Assembly: GCF_002112505.1 (NCBI RefSeq)
Contig: NZ_NEHW01000014.1
Location: forward strand, 1 to 64,000
Source of the DNA: Pseudomonas sp. R28(2017)
GTDB lineage: Bacteria > Pseudomonadota > Gammaproteobacteria > Pseudomonadales > Pseudomonadaceae
Length of the DNA stretch: 64,000 nucleotides
Reading direction: 5' to 3'
Position 1 is the stretch's first letter; each line of letters starts with the position of its first letter. The position numbers and the translations under genes were made by a program. Below are positions 34,182 to 42,573 of this stretch, one piece after another. The notes under the pieces were generated by a model, which saw only the letters and a program-made list of their open reading frames with translations, was not told the origin of the DNA and made no database searches.

Positions 34182-36137
34182 TCAGAACGTGGTCTTGAGG
34201 GTCAGGTACAGGGCGCCACGGTCTTCGGTGGTGGCACCACCGCCGGAGAAGGAGGCGTAGCCGCCGCCGTAGCAGGTGTAGTCCTGTTCGCCGTCGAGGG
34301 CGTTCGGCGTGCTGCCGTCGGTCTGGCCATCCTTGCAGGACTGGGTCTTGCCGAAGCTGTCGACGTACTTGAGGTCGACGAAGTACTGGTTGTAGATGGC
34401 GGCGCTGACGCCAACCGCATAGTTGCCGGTGTCCTTGGCCCCGCCGCCCTGCACCGGCGACACGCCGTCGATGCCGACGTTGACCGACAGCGGCAGGCTC
34501 AGGTCCATGCCGGGCAGCACCTGGTACCAGGTGGGCGTGAAGTTGACGGCGATGCCCCAGTTGTCACGGGTCGGCTGGTCGATGCCGCGGTAGCTGCCCT
34601 TGCCCTTGTACAAGGCCTCGTTGTGGCCATCGAGCTTGAGCAGGTTGCTGTAGAACAGCTCGCCGAGCAGCGTCGCCGAGTCGAACAGCGGCGTATTGCC
34701 GATGGTCATCAGGCCGTTGAGGGTCCAGTGCAGGGTTTCGCCGGTGGCGCTCAGGCTGTCGCCGTCCTTGGGCACATCGTAGATCACCCCGCTGCTCGCC
34801 AGGCGTGGCGGCAGCAGGCCGAAGCCGCCACCCAGGCCCGCGGTGCCGGGGGCACTGACGATGGCCGGGATGCTCGCCAGGGGCATGTGATGACGAATGT
34901 TCAGGTCGCTGCCGACGCTGACGCCGCCGATGTCCTTGGACAGGCTCAGGCCATAGATGTCGATGTCGTCGGCATAGGCGAACTGGTAGGTGGTGCTCTG
35001 CAGCGAGTTGTACAGGTTGCCGACCGCCCCCTGGCGGCTGCCGGGCGGGTTGCCGAACGGGCCCCTGGCCACGGTCATGCCACGGGCATCGAGCCAGGCC
35101 TGGGGCAGGATCTCGGAGGTCTTGCGGTAGTAGAAGCCCAGGGTGCCGCCGAGCCACTCGGGCGACCACTTGGCCATGACGCCCCAGTCGCCGCTGTTGC
35201 GCGGGGTCAGATCGTCGCCACGGCGGATGGTGGTGAGCGCACCGCGCACCGGGATCAGCCCTGGGGTGCCGGTGTGGCCGAGCAGGAAGCTCTGGGCGCC
35301 CTCGCCCACCACGTCGGAGCCGCCATAGTAAGTACCAGCCTCCGGCAGGCGCGCGGCATCCCAGTCGAAGAAGTACTGGGCGCCCAGGGTCAGTTCGGGG
35401 TTGACCATGAACGAGGTGGACAACTGGTTGCGCGGTACGAACAGCTCCTTGGCTTCGGTGCCGGGTGAGGCCGCCAGCTTGGCCAGGTCCAGCCCGGACT
35501 GGCCGTAGCTCAGCGAGTGCACCGGGTTGAGCAGGGTTTCACCCCAGAACAGGTTGTGCTGGCCGACCTTGGCACTGACTTGCGACTGCTCGCCCACGTC
35601 GCGGCTGAAGAACACGAAGGCATCCAGCACTTCACCGGACGGGCCGCTGTAGTAGCGCTGGGCATAGTTGCTCAGGTGCGGGCTGCCCAGCGGCACGCCG
35701 GTGCCCGGCAGGCCGTTGAGGCTGGGGTTGATGCCGGACTGGTCACCGTTGCCGTTGACGAACGGGTTGCTGTTGGAGCCGGTGTTGTCATACGCCTTGT
35801 CGTACCAGCTGGCGGTGCTGACGCGAAAGCCGGTTTTGCCTTGGTAAACCACGTCCAGTTCGGTCAGCAGGTCGACCCGGTTGGTGACCGTGGTACCGGC
35901 CTTGCGGAAGTTGTAGTCACCGTCGTTGCTGTTGGGCGTGCCCAGCATGCGTTTGTCGGCACTTTCGGTGCGCACGCCGTAGTTGTACTTGACCGTGTTG
36001 TCGAAGCGCACGGCCCAGTCTTCGCTGCCGGTGGTGACTTCGATGGCGTGCGCGCCGGGCAGGCTGAGCAGGCTGATGGCGCAGGCGAGCAGGCAGCGCT
36101 GTGGTTTCACAGCACGGTGAATGCGGTGTTCTGGCAT
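34182..36137 (-). CDS. DUF1302 outer-membrane protein
   Basis: 651 residues. A signal peptide ends at GAHA; the mature protein begins IEVTTGSEDWAVRFDNTVKYNYG, the DUF1302 hallmark, and continues as alternating beta-strands to a C-terminal LYLTLKTTF with terminal Phe, indicating an outer-membrane barrel. The start at 36137 has GGAG 9 nt upstream. First barrel gene of the operon, followed 37 bp later by DUF1329. Likely handles a hydrophobic compound at the outer membrane (inference from neighbours). Confidence 0.88.
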   Translation of the reverse strand: MPEHRIHRAVKPQRCLLACAISLLSLPGAHAIEVTTGSEDWAVRFDNTVKYNYGVRTESADKRMLGTPNSNDGDYNFRKAGTTVTNRVDLLTELDVVYQGKTGFRVSTASWYDKAYDNTGSNSNPFVNGNGDQSGINPSLNGLPGTGVPLGSPHLSNYAQRYYSGPSGEVLDAFVFFSRDVGEQSQVSAKVGQHNLFWGETLLNPVHSLSYGQSGLDLAKLAASPGTEAKELFVPRNQLSTSFMVNPELTLGAQYFFDWDAARLPEAGTYYGGSDVVGEGAQSFLLGHTGTPGLIPVRGALTTIRRGDDLTPRNSGDWGVMAKWSPEWLGGTLGFYYRKTSEILPQAWLDARGMTVARGPFGNPPGSRQGAVGNLYNSLQSTTYQFAYADDIDIYGLSLSKDIGGVSVGSDLNIRHHMPLASIPAIVSAPGTAGLGGGFGLLPPRLASSGVIYDVPKDGDSLSATGETLHWTLNGLMTIGNTPLFDSATLLGELFYSNLLKLDGHNEALYKGKGSYRGIDQPTRDNWGIAVNFTPTWYQVLPGMDLSLPLSVNVGIDGVSPVQGGGAKDTGNYAVGVSAAIYNQYFVDLKYVDSFGKTQSCKDGQTDGSTPNALDGEQDYTCYGGGYASFSGGGATTEDRGALYLTLKTTF

Positions 36138-36150
36138 TGCGATGACTCCA

Positions 36151-36167
36151 CTTATTGTTCTTGTTGT
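36151..36167 (-). promoter_or_regulatory. CA motif upstream of the DUF1302 gene
   Basis: The minus strand reads ACAACAAGAACAATAAG, four consecutive AAn units, 14-30 nt before the ATG and adjacent to the GGAG ribosome-binding site. Confidence 0.55.
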
Positions 36168-36223
36168 ATTGGGCCGCCCGTCATCTGCGGGCTTGGCCTG
36201 GGCATCCGTGCGCGGTTGGCGGA

Positions 36224-36790
36224 TCAGTGGTCCAGGCGGCGAATCAGGTTTTCGGCCAGCGGCCAGGGGCCGAAGCCGGCTGCCGGGTTGAGGTGGCCGA
36301 CCGCGCCCAGGGCGACCAACTCGCTGCCCCAGGCCTGGGCCATGGCTCCGGCGGCGTCGAAACTGGCCAGGTGGTCGTTGCTGCTGGCAGCGACGATGCT
36401 GGGGAACGGCAGCGGCGCCATCGGCAAGGGCGACCAGCCCTGCTCGGCGAGGCTTTGCGGGCTGGGGTAATGGGCCGGCCACTGGCTGTGCAGGTCAGGT
36501 GGTGCGGCCAGCAAGGCGCCCTTGATCGGCCGTTCGTAGCGGGCCGCCCAGTGAGCCACCATCAACACGCCTGCGCTGTGCGCCACCAGCACCACCTCAC
36601 CGTCGATCTGTTCCAGCTCGCGCTGGATGGCTTCGACACGGGCGTTGCAGCTGAGCCCGTCGACCTGCAGCGGTGGTACGCTGCGGACCTTGGCCAGGCG
36701 CGCTTCAAGCAGGGTTTGCCAATGCTCGCTGACATGCTCGCGCAGGCCAGGGATGATCAGCACGGTGGCGGCGGTTTGCAGTTTTTCCAC
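36224..36790 (-). CDS. RBBP9/YdeN-type serine hydrolase
   Basis: 188 residues of alpha/beta hydrolase fold. IIPGLREHVSEHWQ marks the oxyanion-hole strand, VLVAHSAG holds the nucleophile Ser in GxSxG-like form, and SNDHLASF and GHLNPAAG supply Asp and His. I prefer the GTG at 36790 (VEKLQTAATVLIIPG), with GAGG at a good distance, over upstream ATGs that overlap the operator boxes. First gene of the lipid-type operon; substrate unknown. Confidence 0.8.
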   Translation of the reverse strand: MEKLQTAATVLIIPGLREHVSEHWQTLLEARLAKVRSVPPLQVDGLSCNARVEAIQRELEQIDGEVVLVAHSAGVLMVAHWAARYERPIKGALLAAPPDLHSQWPAHYPSPQSLAEQGWSPLPMAPLPFPSIVAASSNDHLASFDAAGAMAQAWGSELVALGAVGHLNPAAGFGPWPLAENLIRRLDH

Positions 36791-36836
36791 GTCGGAACCT
36801 CGTTTTGCATCGGGGCTTGGATCGGGTACGAGGTTC

Positions 36837-36900
36837 ACAGTAATCAGGGGGCACGACGGGTGCTTCACATTGCGCGTCAGTGACTTTTCATTTGATGACA
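36837..36900 (-). promoter_or_regulatory. AraC-type operator pair and promoter of the hydrolase-DUF1302 operon
   Basis: Two directly repeated 16-bp boxes (minus strand): TGTCATCAAATGAAAA (36885-36900) and TGACGCGCAATGTGAA (36864-36879), 21-bp period. A -10-like TACTGT lies at 36837-36842, 21 bp from the proximal box. The same arrangement recurs at 44471-44534. Pattern TGWCRY-N5-TGNRAA resembles known AraC/XylS subfamily sites. Confidence 0.65.
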
Positions 36901-36922
36901 AGGCGCGGTTGCGGGCTTGTGC

Positions 36923-36951
36923 TTCTCAATTGATGACACACAGGCTATAAC
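36923..36951 (+). promoter_or_regulatory. Third box and -10 of the AraC-type regulator gene
   Basis: TTCTCAATTGATGACA (36923-36938) matches the box above in 13 of 16 positions and sits where the -35 should be, 7 bp before TATAAC (36946-36951). Suggests autoregulation. Confidence 0.5.
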
Positions 36952-36969
36952 TCACCGACCGCCTGACGG

Positions 36970-36981
36970 AAAACAATAAAA
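36970..36981 (+). promoter_or_regulatory. CA motif before the AraC-type regulator
   Basis: AAAACAATAAAA abuts the ATG at 36982, again the AAnAAnAA pattern. Confidence 0.4.
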
Positions 36982-37992
36982 ATGCCCGCCCTCGTCCGTG
37001 CCGCCAGCCTGACCAATTACCTTGAAGTGTCCCGCCATGTGGGCCTGAACCCCAACGCCCTGCTCGCCCAGGTCGGCCTCAGCGCCGCCCTGCTCGACGA
37101 CCCCAACCGGCGTATCCCGGCGGCCAACGTGATTACCCTGCTGGAAGAGTCGGCCCGTGCCAGCGGTTGCGAAACCTTTGGCCTGCGCATGGCCGAATCG
37201 CGCCAGCTCTCGGACTTCGGCGAGATCAGCTTGCTGCTCAGCCACCAGCGCAACCTGCGTGATGCCCTGGAAGTGATCGTGCAGTATCGCCACCTGCTCA
37301 ACGATGCGCTGGCCATCCATGTCGAGGAAGCCGGCAAGACCGTCATCATTCGCGAAGAAGTGATCAACGACCGGGCGCCGTGCAGCCGCCAGGCCACGGA
37401 GCTTGCCATCGGCGTGATGCTGCGCCTGTGTGCGGCGCTGCTGGGTGCCCAGTGGCACCCGATCAGCGCCAACTTCACCCACGCCGCCCCCGCCGACCTG
37501 GCCATCCACCGGCGTATCTTCGGCTGCAAGCTGGTGTTCGGCAGCGAGTTCAACGGCATCGTCTGCCCCGCCGCCGACCTCGACAGCGCCAGCCCCCAGG
37601 CCAACGAGGCCATGGCGCGCCTGGCGCGGCGCTACCTGGACACCTTGCCGGCCGGTGGCACACCGTCACTGGAACTGGAGCTGCGCAAGACCATCTACCT
37701 GCTGCTGCCCATGGGCCGCGCCACCATCGAGCAGGTGGCGCAGACCCAGGGCATGAATGTGCGCACGCTGCAACGGCGCCTGGAAGAAGACGGGCTGACG
37801 TTCAAGGACATGATCAACAACGTGCGCCGCGACCTGGTGATGCGCTACCTGGAAAACCCCAGCTATTCGCTGGGGCGCATCGCCGACATGCTCGGTTACT
37901 CGATGCCCAGCTCGTTCACCCGCTGGTTCATCGCCCAGTTCGGCATGCCCCCGGCCACCTGGCGGGCCCGGCATGCCGAACAGGCGCCTTAA
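36982..37992 (+). CDS. AraC-family regulator with arabinose-binding-type N-domain (OruR-like)
   Basis: 336 residues. The N-terminal domain (VRAASLTNYLEVSRHVGLNP..., SRQLSDFGEISLLLSHQ) is the Arabinose_bd type found in OruR, MmsR-like and other catabolic activators. The C-terminal AraC DNA-binding domain includes GMNVRTLQRRLEEDGLTFKDM and IADMLGYSMPSSFTRWF. Divergent from the hydrolase-DUF1302 operon and convergent with the YeiH end of the second operon. Identical boxes before both operons make it the probable activator of both. Inducer unknown. Confidence 0.9.
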   Translation: MPALVRAASLTNYLEVSRHVGLNPNALLAQVGLSAALLDDPNRRIPAANVITLLEESARASGCETFGLRMAESRQLSDFGEISLLLSHQRNLRDALEVIVQYRHLLNDALAIHVEEAGKTVIIREEVINDRAPCSRQATELAIGVMLRLCAALLGAQWHPISANFTHAAPADLAIHRRIFGCKLVFGSEFNGIVCPAADLDSASPQANEAMARLARRYLDTLPAGGTPSLELELRKTIYLLLPMGRATIEQVAQTQGMNVRTLQRRLEEDGLTFKDMINNVRRDLVMRYLENPSYSLGRIADMLGYSMPSSFTRWFIAQFGMPPATWRARHAEQAP

Positions 37993-38999
37993 AGGCCCCA
38001 GTGCATCAGGGCCAGCACCAACAGCACGAGGAACACGCTTTCCCCCACCATCAGCGCGATGGGCTTGAGCCCCACCGACGCCAAGGCCTTGAGCTGGGTC
38101 TTCATGCCCAGGGCGCTGATCGCCACCACCAGGCAGCCACGCGACAGGTCATTGATGCCGCCCTGCACTGCCGCAGGCACCCAGCCAGTGCTGTTGACGC
38201 AGGCCAGCAGCACGAAGCCGACGGCGAACCACGGCAGCAACGGTGGGCGCTGGCCACTGGCATCCAGGCCCTGACGGCGGGTGATCATCGCCGCACAGAC
38301 GATCACCGGCAGCAACATGGCCACGCGCATCAGCTTGACCACCGTGGCGATGTCGCCGGTTTCTGTGGACATGCTGTAACCGGCGCCGACCACCTGGGCC
38401 ACATCGTGGATGGTGGCGCCGAGGAATACGCCGGCCTGCCCCGGCGACAGATGGAACCCATTGGCAATCATCGGGTAGAGGATCATCGCCAGGGTCGACA
38501 ACGCCGACACGCCAATCACCGTGAACAGTGTGGCGTGTTCCTTGCGCGGGTGCTGGGGCAACGCCGCCGCCAGCGCCAACGCCGCAGAGGCACCGCAAAT
38601 GGCCGTGGCACCTCCGGTCAACAGGCCGAACAAGCGGGAGAAACCCAGCGCCTTGGCTGCGATCACCGACACCACGATGGTCACCAGCACCAGGATGACC
38701 ACCAGCGCCACCGGCTTCCAGCCAAGGCTGGCGATCTGGCCGAGGGTAATGCGCATGCCCAGCAGGGCAACACCCAGGCGCAGCACGCTGCGGGCAGTGA
38801 ACTCGATGCCAGCCTTGCACGGCCCATCGACGGCCAGGAAGTTCAGGGCCATGCCCAGCAACAAGGCGAACAGCATGACCGGTGCCGCGTAGTGCTCACT
38901 GAGAAAGCTCGCCGCCGCGCCCACGATCAGGCTGACCGCGACGCCAGGGGCCAAGGCGCGAATGCGGTGCTGCGCCGCGGTGATAGCCAGCGTGCTCAT
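37989..38999 (-). CDS. YeiH-family putative permease (PF03601 type)
   Basis: 336 residues with about ten hydrophobic segments. Family landmarks: LLGMRITLGQI, GGATAICGASAALA and LGATIHDVAQVVGAGYSM. Annotated elsewhere as a putative sulfate or anion exporter, on weak evidence. The ATG overlaps the Rieske gene stop by 4 bp. It is the last gene of the seven-gene operon and overlaps the convergent AraC gene by 4 bp. Confidence 0.85.
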   Translation of the reverse strand: MSTLAITAAQHRIRALAPGVAVSLIVGAAASFLSEHYAAPVMLFALLLGMALNFLAVDGPCKAGIEFTARSVLRLGVALLGMRITLGQIASLGWKPVALVVILVLVTIVVSVIAAKALGFSRLFGLLTGGATAICGASAALALAAALPQHPRKEHATLFTVIGVSALSTLAMILYPMIANGFHLSPGQAGVFLGATIHDVAQVVGAGYSMSTETGDIATVVKLMRVAMLLPVIVCAAMITRRQGLDASGQRPPLLPWFAVGFVLLACVNSTGWVPAAVQGGINDLSRGCLVVAISALGMKTQLKALASVGLKPIALMVGESVFLVLLVLALMHWGL

Positions 39000-39322
39000 T
39001 GCCCGCCCTCCTCGTTGCCCAGCACGATGTAGACCTGCTGGCCCTGGCATTCGACCGGGTAGCTGTTGACCTTCAGCGCTGTGGAGTTGAGCAGGTAGCC
39101 GCTGGCCAGGTCGAAGCGCAGGCCGTGGGCGCAGCACTGGATGACCCGGCCCTCCAGGCGCCCGCCGCACAGCGAGGCGCCCTGGTGCGGGCAACTGTCG
39201 TCGATCGCGTACAGAGTATCGGCCACATTGAACACGGCCAGGCTCTTACCGTGGCTCTCCACCAGCACACGCCCGTTGCGCTCGGGGACCTGGCTCGCGG
39301 CCAGGGCGATCCGCCGGCTCAT
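38996..39322 (-). CDS. Small Rieske [2Fe-2S] ferredoxin
   Basis: 108 residues forming a single Rieske domain, with the ligand motifs CPHQG (near 43) and CCAHG about 17 residues later. Resembles ferredoxin components of ring-hydroxylating oxygenases and NirD-like proteins. No oxygenase large subunit is encoded here, so its electron acceptor is unclear. Overlaps both neighbours by 4 bp. Confidence 0.9.
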   Translation of the reverse strand: MSRRIALAASQVPERNGRVLVESHGKSLAVFNVADTLYAIDDSCPHQGASLCGGRLEGRVIQCCAHGLRFDLASGYLLNSTALKVNSYPVECQGQQVYIVLGNEEGGQ

Positions 39323-39972
39323 GCCGGCACCTGTGCTTGCAGGGCTTCGAGCATGGCCGCGAACAGCACTTCGGCCGGCTGAGCGCCGGCGATCAGGCGG
39401 CCCTCGTTGAAGCGAAAACGCGGCACCGCGCTGCCTGCGCGCCCGGCACCGTCGAGGAACGGGCTGCCATCGTCACGCAGGCAGCCGGCCACTTGCGCTG
39501 CCTCCAATCCGCAGGACTGGGCAATGGCAAGCAGTGTCCGGCTATCGCCCAGGTCGCGCCCCTGATGGAAGTAGGCAATGAACAGCTGCGCCAGCAAGGT
39601 TTCAAGCCGCCTGGCGCTGAGCAGGCCGGCCGCACGTTGCAGCAAGCGGTGGGCATTGGCGGTATTGGGCATGCGGCGGATGCGCGTGAAATCGATGTCC
39701 TCACCGACCACGCTGGCCGCTGCCCGCACCTGCGCCTGGCGCTCGCGCACGGCCTGCTCGCTGCCCAGGCGCTGTACATAGAACGCGTGGAATGGCACGC
39801 CATTGGCCGGCAGGCCAGGCAGCAGCTGCACGCCGCGCCACTGCAGCTCCACCTGCACCTGCGGCTGCTCGCGTTGCAACAGCAACAGGGCGGCCTGCAA
39901 TTGCCGCTGGCCGATCAGGCACCACGGGCAAACGAAATCGAACAACACTTCGACGGACAACGTCTGTTTCAC
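39319..39972 (-). CDS. DsbA-family oxidoreductase (FrnE / HCCA isomerase-like)
   Basis: 217 residues, no signal peptide, thioredoxin fold with CPWC directly after the first strand (LFDFVCPWCLIG). A helical insertion follows and the C-terminal cis-Pro loop reads GSAVPRFRFN. FrnE-like proteins act as cytoplasmic disulfide oxidoreductases, whereas 2-hydroxychromene-2-carboxylate isomerases use a related fold with Ser; the CxxC favours the former. GTG start with GAGGAG 8 nt upstream, overlapping the MFS stop. Confidence 0.85.
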   Translation of the reverse strand: MKQTLSVEVLFDFVCPWCLIGQRQLQAALLLLQREQPQVQVELQWRGVQLLPGLPANGVPFHAFYVQRLGSEQAVRERQAQVRAAASVVGEDIDFTRIRRMPNTANAHRLLQRAAGLLSARRLETLLAQLFIAYFHQGRDLGDSRTLLAIAQSCGLEAAQVAGCLRDDGSPFLDGAGRAGSAVPRFRFNEGRLIAGAQPAEVLFAAMLEALQAQVPA

Positions 39973-41273
39973 GAACTCAACTCCTCGGTGCGGCTGACCG
40001 ATGCTTGCAGACGCTCCATGTCGCGGTGGTAATGGCGTTTGCCGATGAAGAACACCGCAGCGGCGGCGATGCTCACCAGCGGCACCAGCTGGAACGCGGC
40101 GTGCAAACCGATCAGGTCGGACACCCGCCCGGTGATCAGCGGGCCGGTCGCCAGGCCCAGCAGGTTGTTGGCCAGGGTCAGGGTGGCGAACGCCGTGCCA
40201 TGCACGGCGGCGTGGGTCAGGTTGGCGACCATGGCGCTGGACGGGCCGTTGGTGCCGACGGCGATCATCATGCCCAGGCAGATCAGCACCAGTTGCGCGG
40301 TGCCCGCCGGCAGCGCAAAGGCCAGCGACAGAAGCAGGCAGCTGCCCAGGCAATAACCGATGGCCAGGCTGATCTTGCGGTCCGGGCGCTGCCGGCCCAG
40401 GCGGTCGCAGAGCATCGCGCAGAGGATCGTGCCGATACCGCTGCACAGCACGATCACTGCGGCAATGGCCCCGGCACGATCGGTGCCCATGGCGTAGTAA
40501 CGGTTGAGGTAGCTGGGCATCCAGACGATCACCGTGCCGCCGACGAACAGTTGCAGGCCGCTGCCGATGTAGGCGGCGATCACCGAGCGCGAGCCATACA
40601 GGGTGCGCAGCGGGTGGCTCGCCTTCTCCTGGGCCTGTGCGGTGCATTGGGCGGTGATGCGGGCTTCCTTGACGATCAGCGGGTACAGCAGCGCCAGCAC
40701 CAGGCCGAACAGGGCCATGCCGGCGAACGCCCAACGCCAGCCCAGGTGCTGGGCCAGCACACCGCCCAGGGCCATGCCCAGCACCGAGCCGAACATGCCA
40801 CCGGCCATGAATGCGCCGGCCAGGGTCGAGCGCATGTCGCGAGGAAACACCGCCACCACCACGGCAATGCCGACGCTGCCGTAGGCGGCCTCGCCGACGC
40901 CTACCAGGAAGCGCGCGATGAACATCTGCGGGTAGTTTTCGGCCAGGGCGCAGCCCAGGGTCGCCAGGCTCCACAGCACGGCCATCAGCACCAGGCTGCG
41001 GACCCGGCCGAAGCGGTCGGCCAGCAATGACAACGGGAAGGTCAGCAGGCCGACCATCAGCGCGACGATGCCACTGAGCAGGCCGAGCTGGCTGTCGCTC
41101 AGGGCCCACTCGCCCTTGAGCAGCGGGAACACGGCGTTGAGCACCTGGCGCGACATGTAGTCGGAGATCAACAGGCCGAAGGTCAGGGCGAAGACGACCC
41201 AGGCATAGCGCCGGGGGACGCTGTGCGCACAGTCGGTGCCGGGTGCCTGGGCACTGGCGAGATAGGTGGCCAT
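39969..41273 (-). CDS. MFS transporter
   Basis: 434 residues with 12 predicted TM segments. The loop 2-3 motif reads LLADRFGRVRSL and TM1 contains LTFGLLISDYMSRQVLNAVFP, reminiscent of organic-anion and aromatic-acid permeases. Start at 41273 with GGAGG 5 nt upstream. Probably imports the substrate or an intermediate of the surrounding operon; a CA motif lies upstream. Confidence 0.88.
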   Translation of the reverse strand: MATYLASAQAPGTDCAHSVPRRYAWVVFALTFGLLISDYMSRQVLNAVFPLLKGEWALSDSQLGLLSGIVALMVGLLTFPLSLLADRFGRVRSLVLMAVLWSLATLGCALAENYPQMFIARFLVGVGEAAYGSVGIAVVVAVFPRDMRSTLAGAFMAGGMFGSVLGMALGGVLAQHLGWRWAFAGMALFGLVLALLYPLIVKEARITAQCTAQAQEKASHPLRTLYGSRSVIAAYIGSGLQLFVGGTVIVWMPSYLNRYYAMGTDRAGAIAAVIVLCSGIGTILCAMLCDRLGRQRPDRKISLAIGYCLGSCLLLSLAFALPAGTAQLVLICLGMMIAVGTNGPSSAMVANLTHAAVHGTAFATLTLANNLLGLATGPLITGRVSDLIGLHAAFQLVPLVSIAAAAVFFIGKRHYHRDMERLQASVSRTEELSS

Positions 41274-41301
41274 GGTGCCTCCTCGGAGTATCTGGCGTGG
41301 G

Positions 41302-41315
41302 GTTGTTCTTGTTTT
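41302..41315 (-). promoter_or_regulatory. CA motif upstream of the MFS gene
   Basis: The minus strand reads AAAACAAGAACAAC, 28 nt before the ATG. Confidence 0.4.
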
Positions 41316-41349
41316 TATGGATACAGCCAAAAATCTTTACTGCCTGTTC

Positions 41350-41443
41350 CGGCCTCTTCGCGGGCGAGCCCGCTCCCACAGGTACTGCACAGGCCTGAGT
41401 GATGTGCAGCGCCTGTGGGAGCGGGCGTGCCCGCGAAGAGGCC
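41350..41443. repeat. BIME inside the second catabolic operon
   Basis: GCCTCTTCGCGGGCGAGCCC... and its inverted partner lie between the beta-keto acid cleavage gene and the MFS gene; may tune the mRNA ratio of the two halves. Confidence 0.88.
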
Positions 41444-41454
41444 AGGCCTGCTTG

Positions 41455-42507
41455 TCAGGCCCTTTGCGGCACGCCCTTCTGCCCCGGCTGGCGGTTCGGC
41501 GCCATGCCGTTGGCCTTGAGGGTCTGCTCGATGCTGGTGTACTGCTCGCCAATGCGGTAAATGGCCCGGGCCTCTTTGCCGTTGGCCACTTCACGGCCCA
41601 GTTCATGGGCCACACGCACGGTCTGCCGGATCTGCTGCACCGAGCCGAAGCGCTTGCCGTGCTGGTCGATGATGGTGTCTTCGTTGCCGCAGCGTGGGTG
41701 CAGGCCCATGGCCAGGGCCATGGTGTTGAACGGCAGCACGTTCTTGAGCAGCGACTCGGCGGTCAGCGTGCAGCCATCCGGCGCGCGGTGGATGAAGTTG
41801 AAGAAGTTGAACGGGTTAGGCCCGTCGAAACCGCCACCGATGCCGATCCAGGTCAGGTTCAGCGGGCCCATGTAGTCGCCACGGCGGACAATGCGCTCGA
41901 GGGTTTCCAGAGCATGCATGCCGGTCAGCTGGAAGTGCGGCTGGATGCCACTGGCCTGCAAGCGGCGCAGGTGCTCGCGGACCCAGGCCGGGCCGGCAGG
42001 CACGGTCATCTCGCTGTAGGCGGCGTGGATCGCCGGGTGGGCCAGGGAGGTGCCTTCCAGGTACTCCGGGTACAGCAGCTCCATGATGTTCATCTGCGTG
42101 GTGTTGATCGCCACGGTCACCTGGTCGGGGCGCGGGGTCAGCTCGGCGAGCATGTGCCGGGTGTCGTCGGACAGCCACTTGGCTGCCTCGCCTTCGCCCT
42201 CGGGGGCAAAGGAAATCGAACCGCCGACCTGGATGATCATGTCCGGCACCGCTTCACGCACACCGGCGATCAGCTCGTTGAACTTGGACAGGCGCTTGGA
42301 GCCCTTGCCGTCCAGCTCGCGCACATGCAGGTGGAGCACGGTGGCACCGGCTTCGTAGCACTCGACGGCCTTCTGCACCTGCTCATCCATGGTCAGCGGG
42401 ATGTCTTCGGGGAAGTCCTCGGGCATCCATTCGGGGCCATACGGGGCGACGGTGATCACCACCTTTTCCATGTTTTCCGGGTGCAACGAATCATCGAAGA
42501 ATTGCAT
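41455..42507 (-). CDS. Beta-keto acid cleavage enzyme (BKACE, Kce-like)
   Basis: 350 residues of the DUF849 TIM-barrel family. These zinc enzymes condense a beta-keto acid with acetyl-CoA, releasing acetoacetate (or acetoacetyl-CoA) and a new acyl compound. Landmarks: VTVAPYGPEW at the start, the metal-binding VLHLHVRE, QVGGSISFAPEGE and the Gly-rich HPRCGNEDTI. Substrate specificity in the family is broad (aminohexanoate, dehydrocarnitine, many others) and cannot be assigned. The acetoacetate product could enter the pathway encoded at 13-18 kb. Confidence 0.9.
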   Translation of the reverse strand: MQFFDDSLHPENMEKVVITVAPYGPEWMPEDFPEDIPLTMDEQVQKAVECYEAGATVLHLHVRELDGKGSKRLSKFNELIAGVREAVPDMIIQVGGSISFAPEGEGEAAKWLSDDTRHMLAELTPRPDQVTVAINTTQMNIMELLYPEYLEGTSLAHPAIHAAYSEMTVPAGPAWVREHLRRLQASGIQPHFQLTGMHALETLERIVRRGDYMGPLNLTWIGIGGGFDGPNPFNFFNFIHRAPDGCTLTAESLLKNVLPFNTMALAMGLHPRCGNEDTIIDQHGKRFGSVQQIRQTVRVAHELGREVANGKEARAIYRIGEQYTSIEQTLKANGMAPNRQPGQKGVPQRA

Positions 42508-42522
42508 GCAGTAGTCCTCGCT

Positions 42523-42534
42523 ATTGTTATTGTG
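42523..42534 (-). promoter_or_regulatory. CA motif upstream of the BKACE gene
   Basis: The minus strand reads CACAATAACAAT, 16-27 nt before the ATG and close to the GAGGA ribosome-binding site. Confidence 0.45.
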
Positions 42535-42573
42535 CTGTGCGCCGCGCGCGTGAGTGTGTGGGCGGCGGGTGCC

